A DNA stretch of 64,000 nucleotides. It comes from CAZRVH01 sp964624905. Lineage in GTDB: Bacteria > Patescibacteriota > Gracilibacteria > Peribacterales > Peribacteraceae. Below the pieces are notes generated by a model, which saw only the letters and a list, made by a program, of their open reading frames with translations, searched no databases and was not told the DNA's origin. How positions within the stretch are numbered: position 1 is the first letter of the stretch; each line of letters begins with the position of its first letter. The stretch covers positions 1-64,000 of the forward strand of contig CAZUYK010000005.1 in NCBI GenBank assembly GCA_964624905.1. The letters run 5' to 3'. Shown one piece after another: positions 11,345-19,374 of the stretch. The position numbers were made by a program, and so were the translations under genes.

Positions 11345-13420
11345 ATGAATGAGACACCACAAAAAACAGCCTTGTTTAACCCATTGAATGGCCATTTGGA
11401 GCAGTTATTCGGCTATATCGACATGGGGGATCTTGGACTTCCCGATATCCAAAGGCCGTTTGTCTGGAAGGATGCGAAGGTGCGCGATCTGTTCGACTCT
11501 CTCTACAAAGGATTCCCGATTGGATCATATCTATTGTGGCGTAACACCGCGGGCGGCAGGACTCATCAGATTGGCTCCAAAGAACGCGACCACACGGACC
11601 CAAACATGCTCATCATCGACGGACAGCAACGACTGACGGCTCTGTACTCCGTCTTTAGGGGCGAAGCTGTGAAAGATGATAACTACGAAGATAGAAAGAT
11701 TACGATTGCATTTAACCCAGTCACCGAGGAATTCAGGGTGGCCGATGCCGCGACACAAAGGAATCCCGAATTTCTGAATAACATCACGGAACTGTTCACT
11801 AAGGCAAGCACTCGCACTTTTATCAATTCCTATCTTGAACGTTTCAGGAAAGAGAAAGACAGCCTCGCCAAGAAGTATGAAACCCTCATTGCGAAGATTG
11901 TCGCGAAAGAAGTATTGAATAAAGGAGATGTGGAGCTATTGGAGGACAAGGCGAAGAATCCCTCACTTTCCGATGCTCACTCAATTGTCTTTGCAAAGAT
12001 CGGATTGCTCGGAGACTCCACTATCGAAGATGGAGAAGACGAGGCAGAAGAAGGTGAAACTGCCGAGGAAACCGATATTGTTGAAATCGTGAATGATGAA
12101 ATGTCACTGTTGAATGACGAGGAATTTGAAATGATGAAGGCCGCGTTGTCTCAGGTAGACGCGATCGACGAAGAAATGATTTCCAGCCGCATCGAAAAGC
12201 TCTACAACCTGAAAAATTATCCGTTCAACGCCCTGGAGATCGTCCCTGACCTTACAGAGGAAACAGTGGCAGACATCTTTACCCGCATTAACAGTAAAGG
12301 AACCGTGCTGAAGCAGGCTGATTTTATCCTGACACTGCTCTCGGTCTTTTGGCGTGACGGTCGTTCGCAGATTGACCAATTCTGCAAATCCGCGAAAAAG
12401 ATGCCCGAAAAGGATTTGCGCGAATCCCCGTACAATTTCATTTTCGAACCGACCCCGAAGGATTTGGTGCGTATTACTGTTGGAGTCGGGTTTGGAAGGG
12501 GAAAGATGAAGGATGCGTATTCGATTCTTACCGGCCGTGATTTCGCCACGAAAAAAGTATCCGTGACCTTGAGAGACGAGCAATTTGAAAAATTCAAAGC
12601 AACCCAAGCGCGTGTCTTGGACAATACGAACTGGCACGGCTTCCTAAAGATCATCTTGGGGCTGGGCTTTAAGAGCAAGGATCTCATTTCGTCCTCGAAC
12701 AACATTGCCAATGCCTACATTCTCTATTTGATCGCCAAGGAGAAGTACGACTTTGACCACAAGGAATTGGAGAAACATATCGGTCGCTGGTTCTTCTTTT
12801 CGTCCGTTACCAGCCGTTATTCATTCTCGCCGGAATCTCAGATGGAATCAGATTTGAATTACCTAAAAAGAGCCGAGGATAAAGAATCATTCATGAAACT
12901 TCTCAATGCTGCGATTACGAGCGAGCTGACGGATGACTTCTGGGATATCACCGTGCCCAGCCGCCTGCTCGTGTCATCTTCAAGTAACAATGCAATCCGC
13001 AACGCCTTCTTTGCGAGCCTGATCCGTACTGGCGCAAACGTGCTGTTCTCGGACCGAAAAGTGGGAGATCTCTTCGAGCCGTCTCTTAAAAAGAGAAAGA
13101 AGGATTTGGAGAAGCACCATATATTCCCTCGCAACTACCTGCTGCAGAAATTCAAGCTAGATAAGAGCCAGATCAACCAAGTCGCCAATTTCACTTATCT
13201 TGAATTTGAGGACAACATCGATATTAGCGATGATCCGCCTGAGCAGTATTTCACGGAGATTAAAAATGGTCAGTATGCCAATAAAGAGTCGCTACTGACT
13301 GAGCAGCTTACGGCTCATTGCCTGCCGGAGAAGTTTTACGAGATGAATTATGACGACTTCTTAAAAGAGCGACGCAAGCTGATGGCTAAAACAGTCAGAA
13401 AAGTATTTGAATCTTTGTAG
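11345..13420 (+). CDS. GmrSD-type (DUF262 + DUF1524) restriction enzyme
   Basis: A 691-residue single-chain protein of the GmrSD type IV family, which cleaves modified phage DNA. The DUF262 (GmrS) part is at the N-terminus: LPDIQRPFVW, then LIIDGQQRLTAL, the ParB/sulfiredoxin-like nucleotide-binding DGQQR signature. The DUF1524 (GmrD) part is at the C-terminus, with the HNH-type motif LEKHHIFPRNYLLQ near residue 590. An acidic insert (about residues 220-250) separates them. I prefer the ATG at 11345 over the one at 11339 because of the promoter position. The two small genes that follow are on the same strand. Confidence 0.9.
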   Translation: MNETPQKTALFNPLNGHLEQLFGYIDMGDLGLPDIQRPFVWKDAKVRDLFDSLYKGFPIGSYLLWRNTAGGRTHQIGSKERDHTDPNMLIIDGQQRLTALYSVFRGEAVKDDNYEDRKITIAFNPVTEEFRVADAATQRNPEFLNNITELFTKASTRTFINSYLERFRKEKDSLAKKYETLIAKIVAKEVLNKGDVELLEDKAKNPSLSDAHSIVFAKIGLLGDSTIEDGEDEAEEGETAEETDIVEIVNDEMSLLNDEEFEMMKAALSQVDAIDEEMISSRIEKLYNLKNYPFNALEIVPDLTEETVADIFTRINSKGTVLKQADFILTLLSVFWRDGRSQIDQFCKSAKKMPEKDLRESPYNFIFEPTPKDLVRITVGVGFGRGKMKDAYSILTGRDFATKKVSVTLRDEQFEKFKATQARVLDNTNWHGFLKIILGLGFKSKDLISSSNNIANAYILYLIAKEKYDFDHKELEKHIGRWFFFSSVTSRYSFSPESQMESDLNYLKRAEDKESFMKLLNAAITSELTDDFWDITVPSRLLVSSSSNNAIRNAFFASLIRTGANVLFSDRKVGDLFEPSLKKRKKDLEKHHIFPRNYLLQKFKLDKSQINQVANFTYLEFEDNIDISDDPPEQYFTEIKNGQYANKESLLTEQLTAHCLPEKFYEMNYDDFLKERRKLMAKTVRKVFESL

Positions 13421-13445
13421 TTCGGTATTAACTATCAATTTTTTT

Positions 13446-13772
13446 ATGACAAAATTTTTTGTCCCTCATGCCAAGGACCCCGAAAACCCAGAGGAGTTTT
13501 ATAATGAAATTAAAAATCTTTTATTGAAGCGTCAAAATGTTGTTTGCACTGATGATAAAATTCATTGGATTAAATATGTGCATGAAGGCAAAAAATATTA
13601 TGCTGAAGTGGGCAAACAAGAGAATCGAATAGGGGGAGAAGAAGTACTAGCGATTTTCGCTGATGAAACAGGTAATCTGTATCATATTTGTACACCCACA
13701 AGAGGTTTAATTGCTGGTCCTTCTGTAATGGTTGGAATTAATGAAAAGGAAGATCTAGGATATTTTGATTAA
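13446..13772 (+). CDS. Small hypothetical protein in defence island
   Basis: A 108-residue soluble, lysine- and glutamate-rich protein starting MTKFFVPHAKDPENPEEFYNEI. A start at 13407 would overlap the previous gene and is less likely. No known domain recognised. It lies 25 nt after the GmrSD-type gene and 5 nt before the next gene, so the three may be one transcript. Confidence 0.6.
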   Translation: MTKFFVPHAKDPENPEEFYNEIKNLLLKRQNVVCTDDKIHWIKYVHEGKKYYAEVGKQENRIGGEEVLAIFADETGNLYHICTPTRGLIAGPSVMVGINEKEDLGYFD

Positions 13773-13777
13773 TTACC

Positions 13778-14629
13778 ATGTTCAATTTTGATAACCTCAA
13801 CGGTTTCTTATCCTCCGCGCTTGTCGCAACCGCTGGTGGTGTAGTTGGGGCAATTTTAGCCCTTGTGGTTAATATTCGTACCGGTAAAAATCAAGAAGAT
13901 AGAATAGAGCTGAGGCAGCTTTATACGATTATCCGTCAGAGTCTTGTAGGGATGTTAGAGGATCTAAAAAAGAATGATCCTGTGACACGTCGTAATAATG
14001 AAAGCCGCGCACATGGTGTTGAGCCATCGTTACTGACGGATGATGACTCTGGTACAGCTAATGAGAAATTCCTAATTGTTCCTAAGGGTATACTTGCCGA
14101 CCTTAGGGCGATGGAATCAAAAGTGTTGGATTTTGGCGATGAGCTTTATCAAGAAGCATTTGAGATTTGGAAAATTTGTGTTTCTAAATTAGAAGGTATG
14201 AAAACGGATGAAATTTATCGAATAAATGATGGCAATTACGTCATCGTAGGCAGGGAAACTAGGGGTGGTCCTCGTACTATTGCCACTCTTTCAATCATGC
14301 GAATGCTTCTGGATGAAAATATCTATAAAAGGACTGTTGCTGTTTTTGATAAGCATCCTGAATCCGCCTTTTCTGCAAATGTTCTTTATGACTATCACAT
14401 AGAAGTTAATCCAGGTGCCATCAAAGAGATGTCCCTGCTGGATTTCATAGAACTTGTTCAAAAAACAACGCGACAATCACCTAAAATAAATGAATTTAAA
14501 AATAAAAAAGATTTATTGATTGCGGACCTTCAAGCAACAATTCAGAGGCTAGAAAGCAGAATCCAAGACCCACATCCTCTTTGGGAAACACTATCGGCTG
14601 CTATTAAAGACCTGTTCTCTAAAAGCTAG
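13778..14629 (+). CDS. Hypothetical protein with one N-terminal membrane segment
   Basis: 283 residues. Residues about 10-32 (SSALVATAGGVVGAILALVVNI) form one transmembrane helix. The rest is a soluble, mostly helical domain ending in a coiled-coil-like stretch (about 240-265). No family recognised. It starts 5 nt after the small gene at 13446, so the two are probably co-translated. A membrane-anchored unknown in a defence island could be an effector; that is only inference. Confidence 0.65.
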   Translation: MFNFDNLNGFLSSALVATAGGVVGAILALVVNIRTGKNQEDRIELRQLYTIIRQSLVGMLEDLKKNDPVTRRNNESRAHGVEPSLLTDDDSGTANEKFLIVPKGILADLRAMESKVLDFGDELYQEAFEIWKICVSKLEGMKTDEIYRINDGNYVIVGRETRGGPRTIATLSIMRMLLDENIYKRTVAVFDKHPESAFSANVLYDYHIEVNPGAIKEMSLLDFIELVQKTTRQSPKINEFKNKKDLLIADLQATIQRLESRIQDPHPLWETLSAAIKDLFSKS

Positions 14630-14677
14630 AACATATTTTCACTCTGAGAATTTTTAATAGAGAGATAGAATGGCGGC

Positions 14678-15511
14678 ATGAAGCTGAATCCTAAGGCTGC
14701 GGTTTACTGGCGTGTCTACCTACTTCTGAAAAATTCACAGAAATTTATCGATACCCTACGCCAAAATCATAAACCCACAGTAAAAGCAGTAGATGAAATA
14801 TGTGAGCAATTCTTACTTGCTGAAGATGCGAACGAGCTGGAGTGGGCGCAAGAACTTGTAAAATTTCTTATGACAGATGACAACTGGATTGAATATTGCA
14901 CAGCTCACGGAGAACAAACGGAGAATATTAAGGTATCTAATGAATACAATCCTGAAGATGAGACAATTACACTTAAGATTCATGCGCCACTTTCTAAAGA
15001 GGAATTTGTCTCAATGTGGGAAGAAATTAAAAATCAGCAAATTTTGTTTTTAGATTCTAAACAGCTTCCCAAAACACTTTTGCCCCTTGGAAAGAAGCCG
15101 ATGAAGTTGAATCATTTTAAAGAAGAAATAAAACGTTTAGTTAATAAAACAGGTTCAAAGCCAGAACACATCTTGGAAGAATTGATGTGGGTTGGAAAAT
15201 CAAAACATCCTTGGAAGTTTGGCATGAAGATGCCAAGTATAGATGCTGATTTGGAGATATATAGGATTCAAAGGAAATACAAATCATTTGCGTTAGCCGA
15301 ACGTCATTACAAAAAAATAATGCTGGAAAAATATTTGCTGGATACTAAAAAGATAAAAATAAAGTTCGATGATTCTTTTGAATTTGCAGACGCATTAGAT
15401 AAATACTTCCCAGAGTTTCAAAAGCTGAATGATAAACAAATACAAAAGCGAGTTGGATACAAAGATTTTAAAACTCGAATTGAAGAAATGAGGCAACACT
15501 GGAGTGTTTGA
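14678..15511 (+). CDS. Hypothetical soluble protein in defence island
   Basis: 277 residues, strongly charged, with an N-terminal segment MKLNPKAAVYWRVYLLLKNS and no membrane segment. The C-terminal third has a repeated helix pattern (YRIQRKYKSFALAERHYKK). No family recognised. TAGAAT at 14666-14671 lies 6 nt before the ATG, suggesting its own leaderless promoter. It may form a unit with the two preceding unknown genes. Confidence 0.6.
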   Translation: MKLNPKAAVYWRVYLLLKNSQKFIDTLRQNHKPTVKAVDEICEQFLLAEDANELEWAQELVKFLMTDDNWIEYCTAHGEQTENIKVSNEYNPEDETITLKIHAPLSKEEFVSMWEEIKNQQILFLDSKQLPKTLLPLGKKPMKLNHFKEEIKRLVNKTGSKPEHILEELMWVGKSKHPWKFGMKMPSIDADLEIYRIQRKYKSFALAERHYKKIMLEKYLLDTKKIKIKFDDSFEFADALDKYFPEFQKLNDKQIQKRVGYKDFKTRIEEMRQHWSV

Positions 15512-15590
15512 CTTACTACTTCTTGCATCAGTGATAAGTTCTGAATCTGGCAAAAATACCTAAAATATAAGCACATATTCCTGTTTTCCT

Positions 15591-15722
15591 ATGAACTCCT
15601 TACTAAGGAAGCAATTTATTGATGCCCTCGCAAAGGCCCTTGTTGCCACGCTTGAAAATGTTCAAGGGGAACATGATGCCCAAATTCTAGCGGAATCCTC
15701 TTCAGGTAAAGATGAGCGATAA
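15591..15722 (+). CDS. 43-residue ORF coupled to the HTH protein
   Basis: Starts MNSLLRKQFIDALAKALVATL and ends 8 nt inside the next gene, whose ATG overlaps it. The predicted amphipathic helix and the coupled arrangement suggest a real small protein. No family recognised. Confidence 0.45.
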   Translation: MNSLLRKQFIDALAKALVATLENVQGEHDAQILAESSSGKDER

Positions 15723-16668
15723 CCAACTTGCAGAACGTTTCCGGCAAATGCGGCAGATCATGGCTGAGACGGAGCTAGATCAAGGCGCAAAACTGCTGTG
15801 GATTAAGATATGGCAACTATCCCACAATAAGAATAAATCTTGTTATGCAGGAAATAGCTCACTTTCAAAAATGCTGGCGACAACACCAGGGACTATTTCA
15901 CGCTGGATTTCACAATTAGAAAGGGCGGGCTATGTTAGAAGAGAACTCAATCGTGCTTCGGGATACCGCGACAGGAAGCTTTATGCAATTGCACCTATAC
16001 GCATGGATCAACAGACCCCTATCCTCATGGATGAGGCAAGCTCTGATGATATAGAAGAAGAGGGTCTTCTTTCCGAAACTGATAGTCTTCCTGACGCAGA
16101 AGGAGAGGCTCTGAGCATGTATGATGAACAGAGTAATGGATTAAAAAATAGAAAGAACACTCAAAACTTAGACAGTAGAGGGAGCAAAGCCCCCTCCCCG
16201 GATGATGCTGATCATGTTCATTGGACAGAGAGTAAGGCCGAAGCTGAAAGTATTATTCAGAATGCTTCCAATGCTGGAGATTTGTCTATCGAACAAAGAT
16301 CAAACATTTTGCTATGGCTTTTCTCAGAATTAAGAGGGAGATGGATTTTGAATACAGGGAAAGTGTCTAATAAATTTGCCGCTGCCCTAAAAACAATGCC
16401 TTTTGAGAATATCGCAGAGGCTATGTGGATTTGCGAACATAATAAATACTTCATGGCTGAAACGGAAAGAAAACAAACAAAATGGACGCTTACATGGTTG
16501 CTTAAAGAAAATGAAATTCATATCGACGATGTAATCAACTCAGAAAAAGTGAATATCGAGCCGAGCAAAAGGCATATGGAAATTAGAAAAAATATCCAGC
16601 ACTTGGTACCGAATGAATATTTGAAATTACCTGAAAATTCAAAGTATGAAGATGGAAATGTCGGATAA
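15712..16668 (+). CDS. Winged-helix (HTH_36-like) replication or regulatory protein
   Basis: 318 residues. Residues about 15-90 (ELDQGAKLLWIKIWQLS, then NSSLSKMLATTPGTISRWISQLERAGYVRREL) form a helix-turn-helix like that of plasmid and phage replication initiators of the HTH_36 group. A charged linker (about 100-175) precedes a C-terminal domain with WTLTWLLKEN near residue 260, as often seen in such proteins. Its layout resembles the RepO-like protein at 5867 (N-terminal winged helix, linker, C-terminal helical region), though the sequences are not obviously homologous. It may initiate replication of the excised island. Confidence 0.65.
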   Translation: MSDNQLAERFRQMRQIMAETELDQGAKLLWIKIWQLSHNKNKSCYAGNSSLSKMLATTPGTISRWISQLERAGYVRRELNRASGYRDRKLYAIAPIRMDQQTPILMDEASSDDIEEEGLLSETDSLPDAEGEALSMYDEQSNGLKNRKNTQNLDSRGSKAPSPDDADHVHWTESKAEAESIIQNASNAGDLSIEQRSNILLWLFSELRGRWILNTGKVSNKFAAALKTMPFENIAEAMWICEHNKYFMAETERKQTKWTLTWLLKENEIHIDDVINSEKVNIEPSKRHMEIRKNIQHLVPNEYLKLPENSKYEDGNVG

Positions 16669-16834
16669 AATATCCTTTATATGTCACATCCATCCAATGT
16701 CTCCTTCCTAATAAATTATGGCCTTCTAAGCCTATTAGGATGCAAAAAATCGATTGGATAAAACAAAAATTGGCCAAATAGCCTTGGCCTAACAGCGCAG
16801 AAGCTAAAAAATTAAATCAATCAATTTACGAATT
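16669..16834. other. Non-coding gap with a weak hairpin
   Basis: 166 nt of AT-rich DNA. CCTAATA (16707-16713) and TATTAGG (16733-16739) can pair around a small inner stem. I see no T-tract and no strong promoter. Confidence 0.35.
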
Positions 16835-17119
16835 ATGAAAAAAGAAACTTTAAAAGTTTTGGGCCAATTAGACGAGATCCATCGCACACTGTGGAACGAG
16901 CTGTGCCGCACTCTACAGAGTGGTTCGGAGACAGTTGGAATCAGTGCAAAACTTCGCCTGCTCGATGAACTGAAATGGCAGACGCAGGAACAAGCCAGAG
17001 GTTTCAGTAAATCTAAACTGCCCTGGCAACGCGCTGCTTCTTTTTTCATAACGAGCCATGCGTTGCCCTATGCAGAACTTCACAAAACCGTGACAGACAT
17101 CCTCACCCGCCGCAAATGA
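16835..17119 (+). CDS. Small hypothetical protein
   Basis: A 94-residue, mostly helical protein starting MKKETLKVLGQLDEIHRTLW. No membrane segment and no family recognised. Same strand as its neighbours in the island, 51 nt before the next gene. Confidence 0.55.
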   Translation: MKKETLKVLGQLDEIHRTLWNELCRTLQSGSETVGISAKLRLLDELKWQTQEQARGFSKSKLPWQRAASFFITSHALPYAELHKTVTDILTRRK

Positions 17120-17169
17120 CTTGGCCCTGACCTATCGGCTTCTCTTTATTTCATCCTTCCTTATTCCAT

Positions 17170-17511
17170 ATGAACCCCACGATCCCTACAGCACCGGCAC
17201 TAAAAAATATCTTTTCTCCGAAGCAGACCCCTCCTCCCACGCCTAAAACGGAATCGCCCAAAAAGCGTTGGTTTGGGTTCGTGACCTCGCGGGGCAACCT
17301 CCGCATCAAAGCATTTATTGAAAAAAACGATCAAGGGAAACAGACGACCGCCGACTGGTTGGCATGGGCGGATGCCTACGTCTGGGCAAAAACGGAGCCC
17401 TTCATGGCATCCGATAAGCAGGATGCTCTGTTGCAAGCCAAGAAGTTGTTAAATGTGAAGCTTAATGATTTTGCAAAATTGCACTCAGCAAAAAACAAAA
17501 CTCAAAAATAA
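17170..17511 (+). CDS. Small hypothetical protein upstream of the tyrosine recombinase
   Basis: 113 residues with a proline-rich N-terminus (about residues 2-30) and a compact domain (KKRWFGFVTSRGNLRIKAFI, then WLAWADAYVWAKTEPFM). No family recognised. It lies 92 nt before the integrase gene. Confidence 0.5.
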   Translation: MNPTIPTAPALKNIFSPKQTPPPTPKTESPKKRWFGFVTSRGNLRIKAFIEKNDQGKQTTADWLAWADAYVWAKTEPFMASDKQDALLQAKKLLNVKLNDFAKLHSAKNKTQK

Positions 17512-17603
17512 TTCTACGGTTCAGCTCGTTCCACCTTGGTTCGGGCTGGCTGTAAACCGTTCCACTAAATGACCATTATGTGTAATTCCTCCCCCCTGAT
17601 CGC

Positions 17604-18515
17604 ATGGAAAATCCCCTGATTCCGACCAATTATCTCCCGAAAGAATTTCCACTAAATATCCTGACTGCTACCGATGCTAGTATTTCCCGCACCCTGAGCA
17701 AACTTGCCGGACGCGACTATGCCGAAACATCACGGCGCAGCATCCTCTTTGATTTGAGGGCATTCGCCGAGTGGTATCAAGAAAAGAACGGCGAGCAGCT
17801 AATCCTTCAACGCGTGGCGATGAGAGACATCGCGGACTTTCGGGATGATTCACGCAAGGCAGGGCTATCCGTTGCTACGGTGAACCGCCGACTTATCATG
17901 GTGCGTCAGTTCCTTCAGTGTGCCGTGGAAGAGGGGGTGATCACGAGTAATCCAGCGAAGGGCATTAAACCATTGTCTTCGCAGTCACTTCAGCCTAAGA
18001 GCCTTACGTCTCAACAGATCAGGAAATTCCTCAGGGAAGTGGAACTGAGGAAAAAACCACGCGATATGGCTATTTGCGAATTGTTCCTCGGTGCAGGATT
18101 GCGTCTCTCCGAACTAACGGCACTTCATGTTTCTGATATTCAAATTACAGAGCGTAAGGGTTCTGTGACGGTTAAGAACGGTAAGGGCAACAAATCTCGT
18201 ATTGTCCCTCTTGGACAGACGGTGCGCGACGCAGTGAAAATTTATTTGGAACGAACTAAACCGATTGACCGCTTATTTCCAATTACGAACGCAACCATCC
18301 AAAAGATGATCGCCAAATATGGCAAACGTGCGGAATTGAAACTGCATCCCCATATGCTCCGGCACACCTTTGCGACTACCTTTATGCAGTGTACGCAGGG
18401 GGATCTTGTTGGTCTAGGACAGCTATTGGGACATAGCTCCATCCGAACCACTCAAATTTACACGCAGCAACGCATGGAGGATTTGGAGGCCAAGATTGAG
18501 CTAATGAGGTATTGA
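17604..18515 (+). CDS. Tyrosine recombinase / XerC-XerD-like integrase
   Basis: 303 residues with an N-terminal SAM-like core-binding domain (about 20-110) and a C-terminal catalytic domain. The catalytic set is visible: Arg in GAGLRLSEL (about 167), Lys in NGKGNKSR, HPHMLRHTFATTF (about 248-260), LLGHSSIRTTQIY with the nucleophile Tyr near residue 286. It is standard in length for the Xer group. It sits in the middle of the island and is directly convergent with an XRE gene (no nucleotide between the stop codons), so it may belong to a smaller nested element. Confidence 0.93.
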   Translation: MENPLIPTNYLPKEFPLNILTATDASISRTLSKLAGRDYAETSRRSILFDLRAFAEWYQEKNGEQLILQRVAMRDIADFRDDSRKAGLSVATVNRRLIMVRQFLQCAVEEGVITSNPAKGIKPLSSQSLQPKSLTSQQIRKFLREVELRKKPRDMAICELFLGAGLRLSELTALHVSDIQITERKGSVTVKNGKGNKSRIVPLGQTVRDAVKIYLERTKPIDRLFPITNATIQKMIAKYGKRAELKLHPHMLRHTFATTFMQCTQGDLVGLGQLLGHSSIRTTQIYTQQRMEDLEAKIELMRY

Positions 18516-18737
18516 TTACTCGAAGCGCAGGAATTGCCAGAGTTCCATATCGAACGCCTTGGCTATTTTTTCCAGCGTTACGACAGATACGCTGCTCGGC
18601 TCTTTGCTCTCTAGGATTTGGATATAATGAAGAGAACACTTTGCCTTTCGGGCGACTTCTTCCTGAGTAAGCCCGTGCTTCTGGCGCAATGTCTTCAAGC
18701 GGCGAGTAATCGAATGACGTATGTCTTGTGTCGGCAT
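18516..18737 (-). CDS. Small XRE-family HTH regulator
   Basis: 73 residues: an HTH_3 domain (ITRRLKTLRQKHGLTQEEVARKAKCSLHYIQILE) with the usual C-terminal helix (KIAKAFDMELWQFL). Convergent with the tyrosine recombinase and divergent from the membrane protein at 18805. It is a likely local regulator of island genes. Confidence 0.85.
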   Translation of the reverse strand: MPTQDIRHSITRRLKTLRQKHGLTQEEVARKAKCSLHYIQILESKEPSSVSVVTLEKIAKAFDMELWQFLRFE

Positions 18738-18768
18738 TGCTCAATTCTCTTCTTTATTAGCATTGGAG

Positions 18769-18797
18769 TTTACCCTTTCCATTTTGTTACATATAAT
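18769..18797 (+). promoter_or_regulatory. Promoter of the membrane-anchored hypothetical protein
   Basis: TTTACC (18769-18774), a 17-base spacer and a perfect TATAAT (18792-18797). The ATG at 18805 lies 7 nt after the -10 box, so the message is probably leaderless. Confidence 0.7.
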
Positions 18798-18804
18798 GAA
18801 CATC

Positions 18805-19326
18805 ATGGATACCACCCCACCACTTTCAAGACTATTAGGATTTACCGCACTATTATTTGGATTTCCTATCTTCCTTGTATGGCTTTTTGGCGTGTTAGGA
18901 AGCGATCAAAATCCAACTTCTCAATCAGAACCGATAGCTGCAACTTCTTCTTCTGCAATCCGAACGGCCCCCTGCATTTTTTCCACAGATTTATATTGTT
19001 ATATTTATCTCCAGACAGAAGAGGTATACCCATGGGTTGCGCAGGCTGATGCTGCTTTAGATTGCGCCGAACGTGGAGGGAAATTGCCAACGCCTTACGA
19101 GATTGAAATTCATCGGGATTTAATCGCAACGTATTTTCCAAATCCGAGTTTCCCAACATCCCTTTGGACTGACATACAAAGGTGGGAGCAGAATGAAAGG
19201 GGGCAAAGCAGGACAATGGGGCTCGCTGTAGACGTTCGTGCAATGCCTGAGGGCTACGGAAATACGTTATGGGAGATCCATGCACCCTTGCCGGGTACAG
19301 GTTATGCCTGTGTTCGACCTAAATAA
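18805..19326 (+). CDS. Membrane-anchored hypothetical protein
   Basis: 173 residues from the ATG at 18805. One N-terminal hydrophobic helix (about residues 8-32) acts as signal anchor. The outside part has four cysteines and a segment CAERGGKLPTPYEIEIHRDL followed by SLWTDIQRWEQ, which recalls C-type-lectin or sulfatase-modifying-factor folds, but the match is weak. The ATG was chosen from the promoter position. It is followed 48 nt later by the type III methyltransferase gene. Confidence 0.6.
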   Translation: MDTTPPLSRLLGFTALLFGFPIFLVWLFGVLGSDQNPTSQSEPIAATSSSAIRTAPCIFSTDLYCYIYLQTEEVYPWVAQADAALDCAERGGKLPTPYEIEIHRDLIATYFPNPSFPTSLWTDIQRWEQNERGQSRTMGLAVDVRAMPEGYGNTLWEIHAPLPGTGYACVRPK

Positions 19327-19374
19327 CAAAACGTCTTCGGAAAACACCAAAAATACACTACAATCCGCTTATAT

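Noticed and set aside
13407..13445. Longer start of the small gene after the GmrSD-type gene
   Set aside because: It would overlap the end of the preceding gene and adds an unlikely Cys-rich, hydrophobic N-terminus.
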